Shown: piece after piece, positions 27,132 through 35,777 of the stretch
Numbering within the stretch: the first letter of the stretch is position 1
How the letters are laid out: the number at the start of each line of letters is the position of its first letter
Source of the DNA: Thalassospira lucentensis
GTDB lineage: Bacteria; Pseudomonadota; Alphaproteobacteria; Rhodospirillales; Thalassospiraceae
Length of the DNA stretch: 64,000 nucleotides
Reading direction: 5' to 3'
NCBI RefSeq assembly: GCF_011806425.1
Contig: NZ_JAATOV010000004.1
Coordinates: 124,001-188,000, forward strand
Program-made: the position numbers and the translations under genes
The notes under the pieces: generated by a model
The model's database searches: none
The model's input: the letters and a program-made list of their open reading frames with translations, nothing else
What the model was told of the DNA's origin: nothing

Positions 27132-28172
27132 TTAAATCTTCTCCAGCTCGCCAGCGACATGGATCCATTCGCGGCGATCATTGCGTGCGGCTTCGGACTG
27201 ACTGGCAAAGAAGGACCGGTCGGTCAGAAGCTGATAGGTGATGTTGCCATAGGCTGCTTCGTCAGGCACGATATAGCCCGTTTTGCCATCTTCAATCCGG
27301 CTTTTGGCAATTCCACCATAGGAAACAACCGGGGTGGCAGCGCCGAGCGCATCGACAAGCCATTGCCCCGCATGATCGGTGCCGTATTTACCGTGATGCA
27401 GGAATGCCCGCGCATTGGCAACGGCTTGGGCCATATCACCTTCGGATTTGGGATGTAAAACCCGAACACCTTTGTCGATTGCCGACCGCACCAAATCAAC
27501 AATATCGTCAGATACCTGAACGTTTTCGCCCGCCATGGCGGTAAACAGATCATAGGCATAGATTTCCAAAATCGCGTTGGGGGCTTTTGGCGCGACATAG
27601 GCTTCCCAAATGCGGACGATCTGGGCGATGCCGCTTGTCGTGTTTGCAACCGTAACTGCAACTTCTTCGCGCGATTCAAATGCCCAATGCATATTTGCCG
27701 CCATGACAAAGGCGGTGACAGCACCGGGTTTGATCACGATCGGTTTTTTCACCAAATCAGCGTCGAAGCCCTTTTTTTGGGCATCGTCTGTAAAGACGAT
27801 CTGCACTTCCTTGTCATGCAGGACCAAACGCACGTCATCCGCATTGAGCTTGGCAGGATCACCATCAAACCAAAGGATCGCCTGCGCACCAGCAGGCACC
27901 GAAGCATGGCTTAGCAATGCCGGATCGCGCCAGACAATAACCGTATCGACCGCATCGCCACCAAAGGGCGGCAATTCGGCATCAAGCTGTCGCCATGCGA
28001 CCCCGTGCATGTCCCGGTCAATTCCCCCATTTCGGCGGGCTTCGACTTGGTGACCACGGGCAACAAGGGCCTCGGCCAGTGCGATAAAGGCGCGCTGTGC
28101 GGTCCCAAGCGGGCGGGCTTCACGATCTTTGGGATCGAAGCCAATAGACTGATCAAGCATCAAGATTTTCAT
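27132..28172 (-). CDS. Divergent glycosyltransferase-like protein, first gene of the LPS operon
   Basis: A 346-aa protein beginning MKILMLDQSIG. It looks like a GT-B protein: GTAQRAFIALAEALVARGHQVEARR in the first half and GQWLVDALGAATPVVSYGG with a GKTGYIV stretch in the second. The usual E-x7-E is not clear (in its place lies GTDHAGQWLVDALGAATP), so catalysis is uncertain. I chose the ATG at 28172 since residues before it (a start at 28400 would overlap the divergent ygfZ gene) look unrelated. It leads a compact five-glycosyltransferase plus asnB run. Confidence 0.75.
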   Translation of the reverse strand: MKILMLDQSIGFDPKDREARPLGTAQRAFIALAEALVARGHQVEARRNGGIDRDMHGVAWRQLDAELPPFGGDAVDTVIVWRDPALLSHASVPAGAQAILWFDGDPAKLNADDVRLVLHDKEVQIVFTDDAQKKGFDADLVKKPIVIKPGAVTAFVMAANMHWAFESREEVAVTVANTTSGIAQIVRIWEAYVAPKAPNAILEIYAYDLFTAMAGENVQVSDDIVDLVRSAIDKGVRVLHPKSEGDMAQAVANARAFLHHGKYGTDHAGQWLVDALGAATPVVSYGGIAKSRIEDGKTGYIVPDEAAYGNITYQLLTDRSFFASQSEAARNDRREWIHVAGELEKI

Positions 28173-28319
28173 GTCTTTGGTTCTATCCGTTTGGCGCCCG
28201 TTTATGAAGGGTTTTCTTGCACCCGGCCGCGCGTAAGGCACTGAGAGAGCACTTGCGAATTTGACGCAATTGCCCCACATTCCGATCAACTCATTCCGAC
28301 AAACCGGAGCCCACAAAAT

Positions 28320-29234
28320 ATGACCGAAACATTTTATGCCCTTCTGCCCGATCGGGCCGTAATCCGGGTAAGCGGCCCGGACCGCGTCAGTTTTCTGCAA
28401 GGGCTAGTATCAAACAATATTGAAACCGTCACAGCCGAACAATCAAGCTACGGCGCGCTGCTGTCGCCGCAGGGGAAGTTCCTGTTTGATTTCTTTGTCT
28501 ATCAACAAGACGAAGATAGCCTGTTGATCGAGTGCGAGTACGGGCAAGATGGTGCGCGCGCGGCCGAGCTTTTCAAAAAGCTGCGCATGTATAAACTGCG
28601 CGCCAAGGTCGAACTTTCCGATGTCACCGACAGCTATGATGTAATTGCCGTCTATGGGAAAGACGCCCTTTCGGCTCTTTCCCTTACCGACAACCCGGGC
28701 AGCACATCTGCATTTGCCACTGGCATCAAGTCCGTTGACCCGCGGTTGGCTGCAATGGGCGCACGCGTATTACTGCCGAAAAACTCCCTCGCCGAAATGG
28801 CAGCCATCGGCGCGCAGGAAGGCACAGTTGAAGCGTATCACGAGATGCGCGTAGCACTTGGTGTGGCGAATGGCAGTGAGGAACTTGAAATTGATCGGGC
28901 GATTTTGCTCGAAAACGGTTTTGAAGAACTCAATGGCGTTGATTTCAAAAAAGGCTGCTTTATGGGGCAGGAACTGACCGCCCGCACCAAATACCGTGGC
29001 CTTGTGCGCAAACGCTTATTGCCAATCAAGATTGAAGGTTCTGCACCAAAGCCGGGCACTACGATTATGAATGGCGACAAAGAAGCTGGGATTATCCGTT
29101 CGGTTCATGGCGATGGTGGCCTTGCGCTGATCCGCTTAGAACGCATTAGCGACGATGCAGAGCTTCTGGCTGATGGCGCGAAAATCGCGGTGACAGTGCC
29201 CGATTGGGTGTCATTGCCCGAGAAGTCGGCGTAA
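28320..29234 (+). CDS. ygfZ: Folate-binding protein YgfZ, iron-sulfur cluster assembly
   Basis: A 304-aa protein of the aminomethyltransferase-like fold. The family signature K-G-C-[FY]-x-G-Q-E appears as KKGCFMGQELTARTKYRG near residue 215; the N-terminal VSGPDRVSFLQGLVSNNI and the LLSPQGKFLFDFFV segments are also typical. YgfZ uses tetrahydrofolate to support repair or assembly of certain Fe-S enzymes such as MiaB. CGGAG is placed about 10 bases before the ATG. It is divergent from the LPS operon and ends at its own terminator. Confidence 0.95.
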   Translation: MTETFYALLPDRAVIRVSGPDRVSFLQGLVSNNIETVTAEQSSYGALLSPQGKFLFDFFVYQQDEDSLLIECEYGQDGARAAELFKKLRMYKLRAKVELSDVTDSYDVIAVYGKDALSALSLTDNPGSTSAFATGIKSVDPRLAAMGARVLLPKNSLAEMAAIGAQEGTVEAYHEMRVALGVANGSEELEIDRAILLENGFEELNGVDFKKGCFMGQELTARTKYRGLVRKRLLPIKIEGSAPKPGTTIMNGDKEAGIIRSVHGDGGLALIRLERISDDAELLADGAKIAVTVPDWVSLPEKSA

Positions 29235-29284
29235 CGATTGCGCAGTTGCGGCCTTAAGCGTGCGATAAACACCAAAGATACGCG

Positions 29285-29316
29285 AACGGCGGCAAGTTAA
29301 CTTGCCGCCGTTTCTT
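29285..29316. terminator. Terminator between ygfZ and ppdK (bidirectional stem)
   Basis: A perfect 12-bp inverted repeat (29285-29296 with 29301-29312, loop TTAA) rich in GC, followed by TTTCTTT on the plus strand. The minus-strand side has fewer T residues, so it mainly ends ygfZ transcription but may also stop ppdK. Confidence 0.85.
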
Positions 29317-29356
29317 TAGATCTTATTCGCTAGGTTGCTGCGATCAAGTTTATAGA

Positions 29357-32023
29357 CTACTTGCGATCGAGGGCGGCCTGTGCGGCAGCCAAGCGGGCAA
29401 TTGGAACGCGATATGGTGAACAGGACACATAATCCAATCCTTGCGCCTCGCAAAATGCGATGGAGGATGGATCGCCGCCATGTTCACCGCAAATCCCAAG
29501 CTTGATGTCAGGACGCGTTTTGCGACCACGTTCCGCAGCCAATGCGACAAGCTCGCCAACACCTTCCTGGTCAAGCGATACAAACGGATCACCTGCAAAG
29601 ATTTCCTTGGCAATATAGGTATCCAAGAAACGCGACGCGTCATCACGTGACAGACCAAAGGTCGTCTGGGTCAAATCGTTGGTGCCGAAGCTGAAGAATT
29701 CTGCTTCTTCGGCGATTTCACCGGCCCGCAAGGCGGCACGGGGTAGCTCGATCATGGTGCCGACAAGGAAGGTCAACTTGGCCGATTTTTCGGCTTCGAC
29801 TTCGGCCGCGACCTTAATAATCGCAGCTTTGAGGATTTCGAGTTCCTTTTTGCCAACGATCAGCGGGATCATGATTTCCGGAATGACGGGGTCACCGCCA
29901 TCTTCTGAAACTGCAATTGCGGCCTCAAAAATCGCACGGGCCTGCATTTCATAGATTTCCGGATAGCTAATCCCAAGGCGACATCCACGATGGCCAAGCA
30001 TCGGATTGGCTTCGGCCAGATCAAGCAGTCGGCGGCGGACAATCGCCTCTGACACGCCAGCGGCATTGGCGACCTCGGCAATCTCGGCATCACCATGCGG
30101 CAGGAATTCATGCAGCGGCGGATCAAGCAATCGGATCGTAACCGGCAGTCCCTTCATGATCCGGAACAGGTCGATAAAGTCTTGGCGCTGATAAGGCAAA
30201 AGTTTTTCAAGGGCTGTGCGACGCCCCTTTTCGGTTTCAGCCAAGATCATTTCACGCATGGAAATGATGCGTGCCGGATCAAAGAACATATGTTCGGTCC
30301 GGCAAAGGCCAATCCCCTCTGCCCCGAAACCACGCGCGGTTTGTGCATCATCCGGGGTTTCAGCATTGGTGCGGATTTTAAGCCGGCGCACACCATCGGC
30401 CCATGCCATCAACTGGGAAAAATCACCTGACAGATCGGGTTTAAGTGTCGCCACTTCGCCCAGCATGACTTCGCCCGTGGCCCCATCAAGGGTGATAACG
30501 TCGCCTTCCTTAAGGGTGACACCGCCCGACATCATGGTTTTGTTGGCATAATCAATCTTGATCGCGCCAGCACCACATACGCACGGTTTGCCCATGCCGC
30601 GCGCCACAACGGCGGCGTGACTGGTCATTCCCCCGCGGGACGTCAGGATACCTTCGGCGGCATGCATGCCTGCAATATCTTCCGGGCTGGTTTCGATCCG
30701 GACCAGAATAACTTTCTGGCCCTTGTTATGCGCCCAATCTTCGGCAACTTCGGCGGAAAAGACAATTTGCCCGGACCCGGCCCCTGGCGATGCAGGAAGC
30801 CCCATGCCGATAACTTTACGGGCGGCTTCTGGATCAAGGGTCGGGTGCAGCAATTGGTCAAGCTGTGCCGGGTCAACGCGACGCAGCGCGTCTTCTTTGC
30901 TGATCACGCCGTCCTGACACATTTCAACGGCAATGCGAAGGGCGGCCTTGGCCGTTCTTTTGCCGGCACGGGTCTGGAGCATGTAAAGCTTGCCCGATTC
31001 AACGGTAAACTCCATGTCCTGCATATCGCGGTAGTGCTTTTCAAGCTTGTCGCGAATATCGCACAGTTCCGCAAAGACCGTTGGAAGCGCTTCTTCCATC
31101 GAGGTCAAATCCGAACCGGATTCTTCACGTTCAATCTTGGTCAAAGGTGCAGGGGTTCGAATGCCCGCCACCACATCTTCGCCTTGCGCGTTGATCAGAT
31201 ATTCACCGTAAAAACGATCTTCGCCGGTCGATGGATTGCGTGAGAAACAAACACCTGTCGCGCAATCATCGCCCATATTGCCAAAGACCATGGCCTGAAC
31301 GTTAACCGCAGTTCCCCAGCTTGCCGGGATGTTGTGCAGACGGCGATAGGTATTGGCGCGCGCGTTCATCCAACTGCCAAACACGGCACCGATCGCACCC
31401 CAAAGTTGCTGACGCGGGTCTTGCGGGAACGGCTGCCCGAGTTCGCTTTCGACTTTTTTCTTAAAGGCCGTCACGACTTCGGCCCAATCATCAGCACTTA
31501 ATTCGGTATCAAGGGAATAGCCCTTGTCTTCTTTTTGAACCTCGAGGATTTCTTCGAAGTGGTAATGCTCAACACCGAGTACCACATCACCATACATCTG
31601 AATGAAGCGGCGGTAGCTGTCATAGGCAAAACGACGATCACCGGAAACCGTTGCCAACGCTTCGACCGTTTGATCGTTCAGGCCAAGGTTTAAAACCGTA
31701 TCCATCATGCCTGGCATTGAGGCACGCGCACCAGAACGCACCGATACCAAAAGCGGATCACGCGCGTCGCCGAACTTGCGACCGACCAGCTTTTCAACAG
31801 CCGCCAGCGCCGTTTCGACTTCGGCATTCAGACCATCGGGATAAGCACGGTCATTATCATAAAATGCCGTGCAGACTTCGGTTGTAATCGTAAAGCCTGG
31901 CGGGACCGGAAGCCCAAGATTGCTCATCTCGGCAAGGTTTGCACCCTTGCCCCCCAAAAGTTCACGCATATCCGATCGGCCTTCGGCGTTACCACCGCCA
32001 AAACCGTAGACCCATTTGGTCAT
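29357..32023 (-). CDS. ppdK: Pyruvate, phosphate dikinase
   Basis: An 888-aa PPDK of normal length that interconverts pyruvate, ATP and phosphate with PEP, AMP and pyrophosphate. N-terminal ATP-grasp domain: YGFGGGNAEGRSDMRELLGGKGANLAEM (cited in part). The central phosphohistidine is in GGMTSHAAVVARGMGKPCV near residue 455; the C-terminal PEP-binding barrel has RTEHMFF and FGTNDLTQTTFGLSRDD with CGEHGGDP near the end. It supports gluconeogenesis or PEP/pyruvate cycling. It follows the glySQ genes in the same direction with an 80-base gap that includes a GGCCC/GGGCC hairpin. Confidence 0.97.
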   Translation of the reverse strand: MTKWVYGFGGGNAEGRSDMRELLGGKGANLAEMSNLGLPVPPGFTITTEVCTAFYDNDRAYPDGLNAEVETALAAVEKLVGRKFGDARDPLLVSVRSGARASMPGMMDTVLNLGLNDQTVEALATVSGDRRFAYDSYRRFIQMYGDVVLGVEHYHFEEILEVQKEDKGYSLDTELSADDWAEVVTAFKKKVESELGQPFPQDPRQQLWGAIGAVFGSWMNARANTYRRLHNIPASWGTAVNVQAMVFGNMGDDCATGVCFSRNPSTGEDRFYGEYLINAQGEDVVAGIRTPAPLTKIEREESGSDLTSMEEALPTVFAELCDIRDKLEKHYRDMQDMEFTVESGKLYMLQTRAGKRTAKAALRIAVEMCQDGVISKEDALRRVDPAQLDQLLHPTLDPEAARKVIGMGLPASPGAGSGQIVFSAEVAEDWAHNKGQKVILVRIETSPEDIAGMHAAEGILTSRGGMTSHAAVVARGMGKPCVCGAGAIKIDYANKTMMSGGVTLKEGDVITLDGATGEVMLGEVATLKPDLSGDFSQLMAWADGVRRLKIRTNAETPDDAQTARGFGAEGIGLCRTEHMFFDPARIISMREMILAETEKGRRTALEKLLPYQRQDFIDLFRIMKGLPVTIRLLDPPLHEFLPHGDAEIAEVANAAGVSEAIVRRRLLDLAEANPMLGHRGCRLGISYPEIYEMQARAIFEAAIAVSEDGGDPVIPEIMIPLIVGKKELEILKAAIIKVAAEVEAEKSAKLTFLVGTMIELPRAALRAGEIAEEAEFFSFGTNDLTQTTFGLSRDDASRFLDTYIAKEIFAGDPFVSLDQEGVGELVALAAERGRKTRPDIKLGICGEHGGDPSSIAFCEAQGLDYVSCSPYRVPIARLAAAQAALDRK

Positions 32024-32101
32024 CTTGCCTTTTCCTCATCTGGTTAAGGCCCTTTGATGGGCCGCCCCAGGATGGGGAAAGCCCCGGAACCTCAGCCTGT
32101 T

Positions 32102-34165
32102 TTATGTTTCGATCTTTGAGAAGTCGGCAATGTCATGCAAGGCCGTACGAATTTGCGCCAGCAACTTAAGCCGGTTGGCACGTTCATCAGCCTTGTCACT
32201 ATTTACCGTGACCTTTTCAAAGAATGCATCGACAGGTTCACGCAACCGCGCAAATTCGGTCATTGCCGCGGCATAATCCTCGTCGCGCAACAGCGGCAAG
32301 GCGTTATGCCGGACATCGATGAGCGCCTGATACAGCTTGCGTTCTTCATCCACACTCAGAAGATCCGCGGAAACATCCGCGTCATAGGACGTGTCGTCCT
32401 TTTTCTCTTCGATGCGCAGGATATTAGACGCACGCTTATAGCCAGCCATAAGGTTGACGCCGCTTTCACCGGAGACAAAATCGGAAAGCGCCTCAACCCG
32501 CGCCAGCAGGCGGACAAGATCGTCCTCGCCATCAAGGGCAAACACGGCAGACACCAAATCGTGGCGTACCCCCTGTTCACGCAGATGGACTTTCAAACGG
32601 TCGGCAAAGAATGCCAAAAGTTCATCCACCGCCGCATCGCGACGAATGGCCGACGGGTACTGAGAAACAGCAAATGCAAACACACGCCGAAGCGGCAAAC
32701 GCAAACCGTTTTCCAGAACCAATCGAATGACACCCAATGCAGCACGACGCAGTGCGAACGGATCTTTGGACCCGGTCGGCTTTTCATCGACAGTAAAGAA
32801 CCCGGCAAGGGTATCAAGCTTTTCAGCCAAGGCAAAAGCAACCGAAACAGGCGCTGTCGGGCACGTGTCCGACGGACCTGCCGGCGCGTAATGCTCGGCA
32901 ATGGCGTTGGCGACTTCTGGGGCTTCGCCGTCATTTTCGGCGTAATACTTACCCATCAGTCCCTGAAGTTCGGTGAATTCAAACACCATCTGCGACACCA
33001 GATCAGCCTTGCCGATTTCAGCTGCGCGGTCGGCCAGTTTGACGTCACATCCGGGAATATCCGTCGACAATTCACGCGCCAAACCACGCAAACGCAAGAC
33101 GCGTTCAGACAGCGACCCCAGTTTGGCGTGGAAGACGATATTATCGAGTTTCGGCAGACGCGATTCCAGCGTCACTTTCCGATCCTGATCCCAGAAGAAT
33201 TTTGCATCATGCAGGCGCGCACGCAAAACGCGTTCGTTGCCAGCGATGATTTTGGCGTTGTTGTCGGCTGTTACCATGTTTGAAATGGTAATAAAGCGCG
33301 CGGCAAGCTTGCCGTCCTTGTCTTCGACGACAAAGTATTTCTGATGTTCACGCATCGAGGTTTCAAGAACTTCGCGCGGGATATCCATGAACTGGTCATC
33401 GACTTTGCCCATGACTGGTACTGGCCATTCCACCAGACCACAAACTTCTTCGAGAAGACCATTGTCTTCAAGAAGTTCGAAACCTTCGTTCGCCGCCAGT
33501 TTTTTCGCACCATCAAGAATGACCTGCTTGCGCTCTTCTCGGTCGAGCATGACGTTGGCGGCGCGCAGTTTATCTTTGTACTCAGCAGCATTGGCGACAG
33601 CGAAATCTTCCGGGGCCAAAAAACGATGGCCACGTGTGGTGTTGCTGGCGGTTACCGGGCCAAAGCTTGCCGGGATGACCTTACCATCGAACAGGCACAG
33701 GATGCTGTCGAGCTGACGCACCCAGCGGACTTTCTGATCGGCCCAGCGCATCGATTTTGGCCAAGGCAGTTTGACCATGGCGTCTTCGACGATATCTTTG
33801 ATCACATCGGCACTTGGACGGCCTTTTTGTTCGACAATCGCAAACAGGAAGGTGCCCTTTGGCATTTCGCGTTTTTCGCACTGATCAAGGGTCACACCGT
33901 TCCCGGCAAGAAAGCCATTGATCGCCTTTTCAGGCGCATCGGCGCGCGGACCACGGCGTTCTTCGCGAAGGTCGGGCTGCTTTTCGGGCAGGCCGTTAAT
34001 AATCAGGGTCAAACGGCGCGGCGTGACCAATGTTTCGACCGTGTCAAACGCAAGATCAGCAGCCTTGAGGCCGTCAGTGATCAGTTTGGCAAGGTCTTCG
34101 GACGCACGGGCCTGCATACGGGCCGGAATTTCTTCGGAAAACAGTTCAAGCAGCAATTCGGCCAT
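32102..34165 (-). CDS. glyS: Glycyl-tRNA synthetase beta subunit
   Basis: A 687-aa protein, the expected length of bacterial GlyS. LLLELFSEEIPARMQARASEDL at the start (cited in part), SMREHQKYFVVEDKDGKL in the middle and GSKDPFALRRAALGVIRLV near residue 500 are family hallmarks; a C-terminal DALR-like anticodon-binding helix bundle follows. It charges tRNA-Gly together with the alpha subunit as an alpha2-beta2 complex. The start lies 3 bases after the glyQ stop, so the two are coupled. Confidence 0.97.
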   Translation of the reverse strand: MAELLLELFSEEIPARMQARASEDLAKLITDGLKAADLAFDTVETLVTPRRLTLIINGLPEKQPDLREERRGPRADAPEKAINGFLAGNGVTLDQCEKREMPKGTFLFAIVEQKGRPSADVIKDIVEDAMVKLPWPKSMRWADQKVRWVRQLDSILCLFDGKVIPASFGPVTASNTTRGHRFLAPEDFAVANAAEYKDKLRAANVMLDREERKQVILDGAKKLAANEGFELLEDNGLLEEVCGLVEWPVPVMGKVDDQFMDIPREVLETSMREHQKYFVVEDKDGKLAARFITISNMVTADNNAKIIAGNERVLRARLHDAKFFWDQDRKVTLESRLPKLDNIVFHAKLGSLSERVLRLRGLARELSTDIPGCDVKLADRAAEIGKADLVSQMVFEFTELQGLMGKYYAENDGEAPEVANAIAEHYAPAGPSDTCPTAPVSVAFALAEKLDTLAGFFTVDEKPTGSKDPFALRRAALGVIRLVLENGLRLPLRRVFAFAVSQYPSAIRRDAAVDELLAFFADRLKVHLREQGVRHDLVSAVFALDGEDDLVRLLARVEALSDFVSGESGVNLMAGYKRASNILRIEEKKDDTSYDADVSADLLSVDEERKLYQALIDVRHNALPLLRDEDYAAAMTEFARLREPVDAFFEKVTVNSDKADERANRLKLLAQIRTALHDIADFSKIET

Positions 34166-34168
34166 AAC

Positions 34169-35059
34169 TTATGCCTCCTCTTTCAGATGGCCGCGTGATC
34201 GCAACCACGCCTCGCAGCAGGACTTCGACATGTCACGAACACGACCGATATAGGCCGCACGTTCGGTCACGGAAATCACACCGCGCGCATCAAGAAGGTT
34301 AAAGATATGGCTGGCTTTCATTGCCTGCTCGTAAGCTGGCAGCGCCAAACCACGTTCGATGTTTACGCTGCATTCTGCTTGGGCGTCCTTGAAGTGCTGG
34401 AACAGCATATCGGTGTTGGCAACTTCAAAGTTATAGGTCGATTGTTCGATTTCGTTTTGAAGGAACACATCGCCATAGGTCACGCCCTTGCCGTTATAAT
34501 CAAGGTCATAGACGTTTTCGACACCCTGAATATACATCGCAAGACGTTCGATCCCGTAGGTCAGCTCGACCGGGACCGGGTTGCATTCAAACCCGCCAAC
34601 TTGCTGGAAATACGTGAACTGGGTGACTTCCATCCCATCAAGCCAAACTTCCCAGCCAAGTCCCCATGCGCCAAGGGTCGGACTTTCCCAGTCATCCTCG
34701 ACAAAGCGGATGTCGTGGGCCATTGGATCAATACCCAGATGCTTAAGCGAGCCAAGATACAATTCCTGTGAATTGCTTGGCGATGGCTTCATGATCACCT
34801 GGAACTGGTAATAGTGCTGCAGACGGTTGGGGTTTTCACCGTACCGACCGTCAGTCGGACGACGTGATGGCTGCACATAGGCGGCATTCCAGCTTTCCGG
34901 GCCGAGCGCGCGCAAAGTTGTCGCGGTGTGGAAGGTACCGGCACCGACTTCCAAGTCATAAGGCTGAAGGATGACACATCCTTGATCAGCCCAATAGCTT
35001 TGCAGTCGTAGAATAATTTCCTGGAATGAAGGGGGACGTTGCAACCCGTCGAGCGCCAT
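34169..35059 (-). CDS. glyQ: Glycyl-tRNA synthetase alpha subunit
   Basis: A 296-aa class II synthetase subunit. [20 protein letters not shown] starts the family domain; [36 protein letters not shown] (motif 2 region) and [22 protein letters not shown] are all highly conserved. It forms the catalytic part of the heterotetramer with GlyS. The ATG leads a glyQ-glyS-(ppdK) run; its own promoter should lie in the 310-base gap upstream. Confidence 0.98.
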   Translation of the reverse strand: MALDGLQRPPSFQEIILRLQSYWADQGCVILQPYDLEVGAGTFHTATTLRALGPESWNAAYVQPSRRPTDGRYGENPNRLQHYYQFQVIMKPSPSNSQELYLGSLKHLGIDPMAHDIRFVEDDWESPTLGAWGLGWEVWLDGMEVTQFTYFQQVGGFECNPVPVELTYGIERLAMYIQGVENVYDLDYNGKGVTYGDVFLQNEIEQSTYNFEVANTDMLFQHFKDAQAECSVNIERGLALPAYEQAMKASHIFNLLDARGVISVTERAAYIGRVRDMSKSCCEAWLRSRGHLKEEA

Positions 35060-35369
35060 TGCGCAAACTCACTCTTACTGTTGTCTGTAAATTAGAGCGG
35101 CAAGCTACCGCCCTGCCCCGTCGCGGTCAAGGACGCAAAAGCCCTGAGATGCCCGTAATTTGCAACCCTTGCATCACGGCCCATGACAGAATGCCGCATC
35201 GCAACATCATAGTTCCGCCATCTGGTGCAGATTTTCAAACGAAATCGACGTGCTTTGACACAAAGTCGAACAGACGCATTTACTGCAAAGGCCAAGACAT
35301 AGGGATGGTTGAGCTCAGAGATTCTGAGGCAAAACAAGCGTCTCAGCTTTCAGGGCAAATTGATCGGGA
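35060..35369. other. Intergenic stretch upstream of glyQ
   Basis: About 310 bases between glyQ and the small membrane protein gene, both on the minus strand. It must hold the glyQ promoter. I see no gene, tRNA or clear T-box-like or other riboswitch structure; open frames crossing it lack family features. Confidence 0.45.
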
Positions 35370-35594
35370 TTAAACGTCGCAGCGATGCGCATCGCCCTCG
35401 GCATGGTAAACGCCGCATTTGGGGCACTTTTCCATTTCCTGGGCCACGGTCTTTGGCTGGCTTTGTTTGGTATGTCGGGTTTGCTTTGGCTGCTGATTTT
35501 CAGACATCTGTTTGAAGCGGTTAAATAGCTTGAAACCTTGCCAGACAACGACAATGACCAAAGCGGTAAAGAGAATTTTCGAAAAGCTGAGCAT
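35370..35594 (-). CDS. Small membrane-anchored protein with a C-terminal CxxC zinc-binding pair
   Basis: A 74-aa protein. One membrane helix near the start (ILFTALVIVVVWQGFKLF), a polar linker rich in Gln and Lys, then EKCPKCGVYHAEGDAHRC, a likely half zinc ribbon (C-x2-C ... H ... C). Proteins of this layout occur near glyQ in other Rhodospirillales, but I know no function. GGGAAC is correctly placed before the ATG at 35594; a TTG four codons upstream overlaps that RBS. Confidence 0.7.
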   Translation of the reverse strand: MLSFSKILFTALVIVVVWQGFKLFNRFKQMSENQQPKQTRHTKQSQPKTVAQEMEKCPKCGVYHAEGDAHRCDV

Positions 35595-35722
35595 GTCCGT
35601 TCCCAAAGCGCAAAGAATCTGGCGGCATCGCGCAACCAGAAGGCCCTTATATTAAACTCTTTCCGATTTAGAAACCGGGCAATGGCAAAAAGGCACGCAT
35701 CAAGGTTTATCGGCTTTAAAGC

Positions 35723-35753
35723 AAAAAAGCCGCCCAGTTTCCCGGACGGCTTT
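35723..35753 (-). terminator. Terminator of the chemotaxis receptor gene
   Basis: On the minus strand AAAGCCG pairs with CGGCTTT around a small internal bubble and a GG/CC extension, followed by TTTTTTG. It starts 25 bases after the receptor stop codon. Confidence 0.75.
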
Positions 35754-35777
35754 AGATATTTGCAAAAGGCGCTTTGA

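Noticed and set aside
32045-32064. GGCCC/GGGCC hairpin between glyS and ppdK as terminator
   Set aside because: No T-run follows on the minus strand, so termination is not supported; it may only be a processing or structural element.
32135-33283. Long plus-strand open frame of 382 codons
   Set aside because: Antisense to glyS, rich in Gln, Arg and His, no recognisable domain, no RBS.
35060-35369. Riboswitch or T-box upstream of glyQ
   Set aside because: No T-box, antiterminator or glycine aptamer pattern could be recognised by eye.
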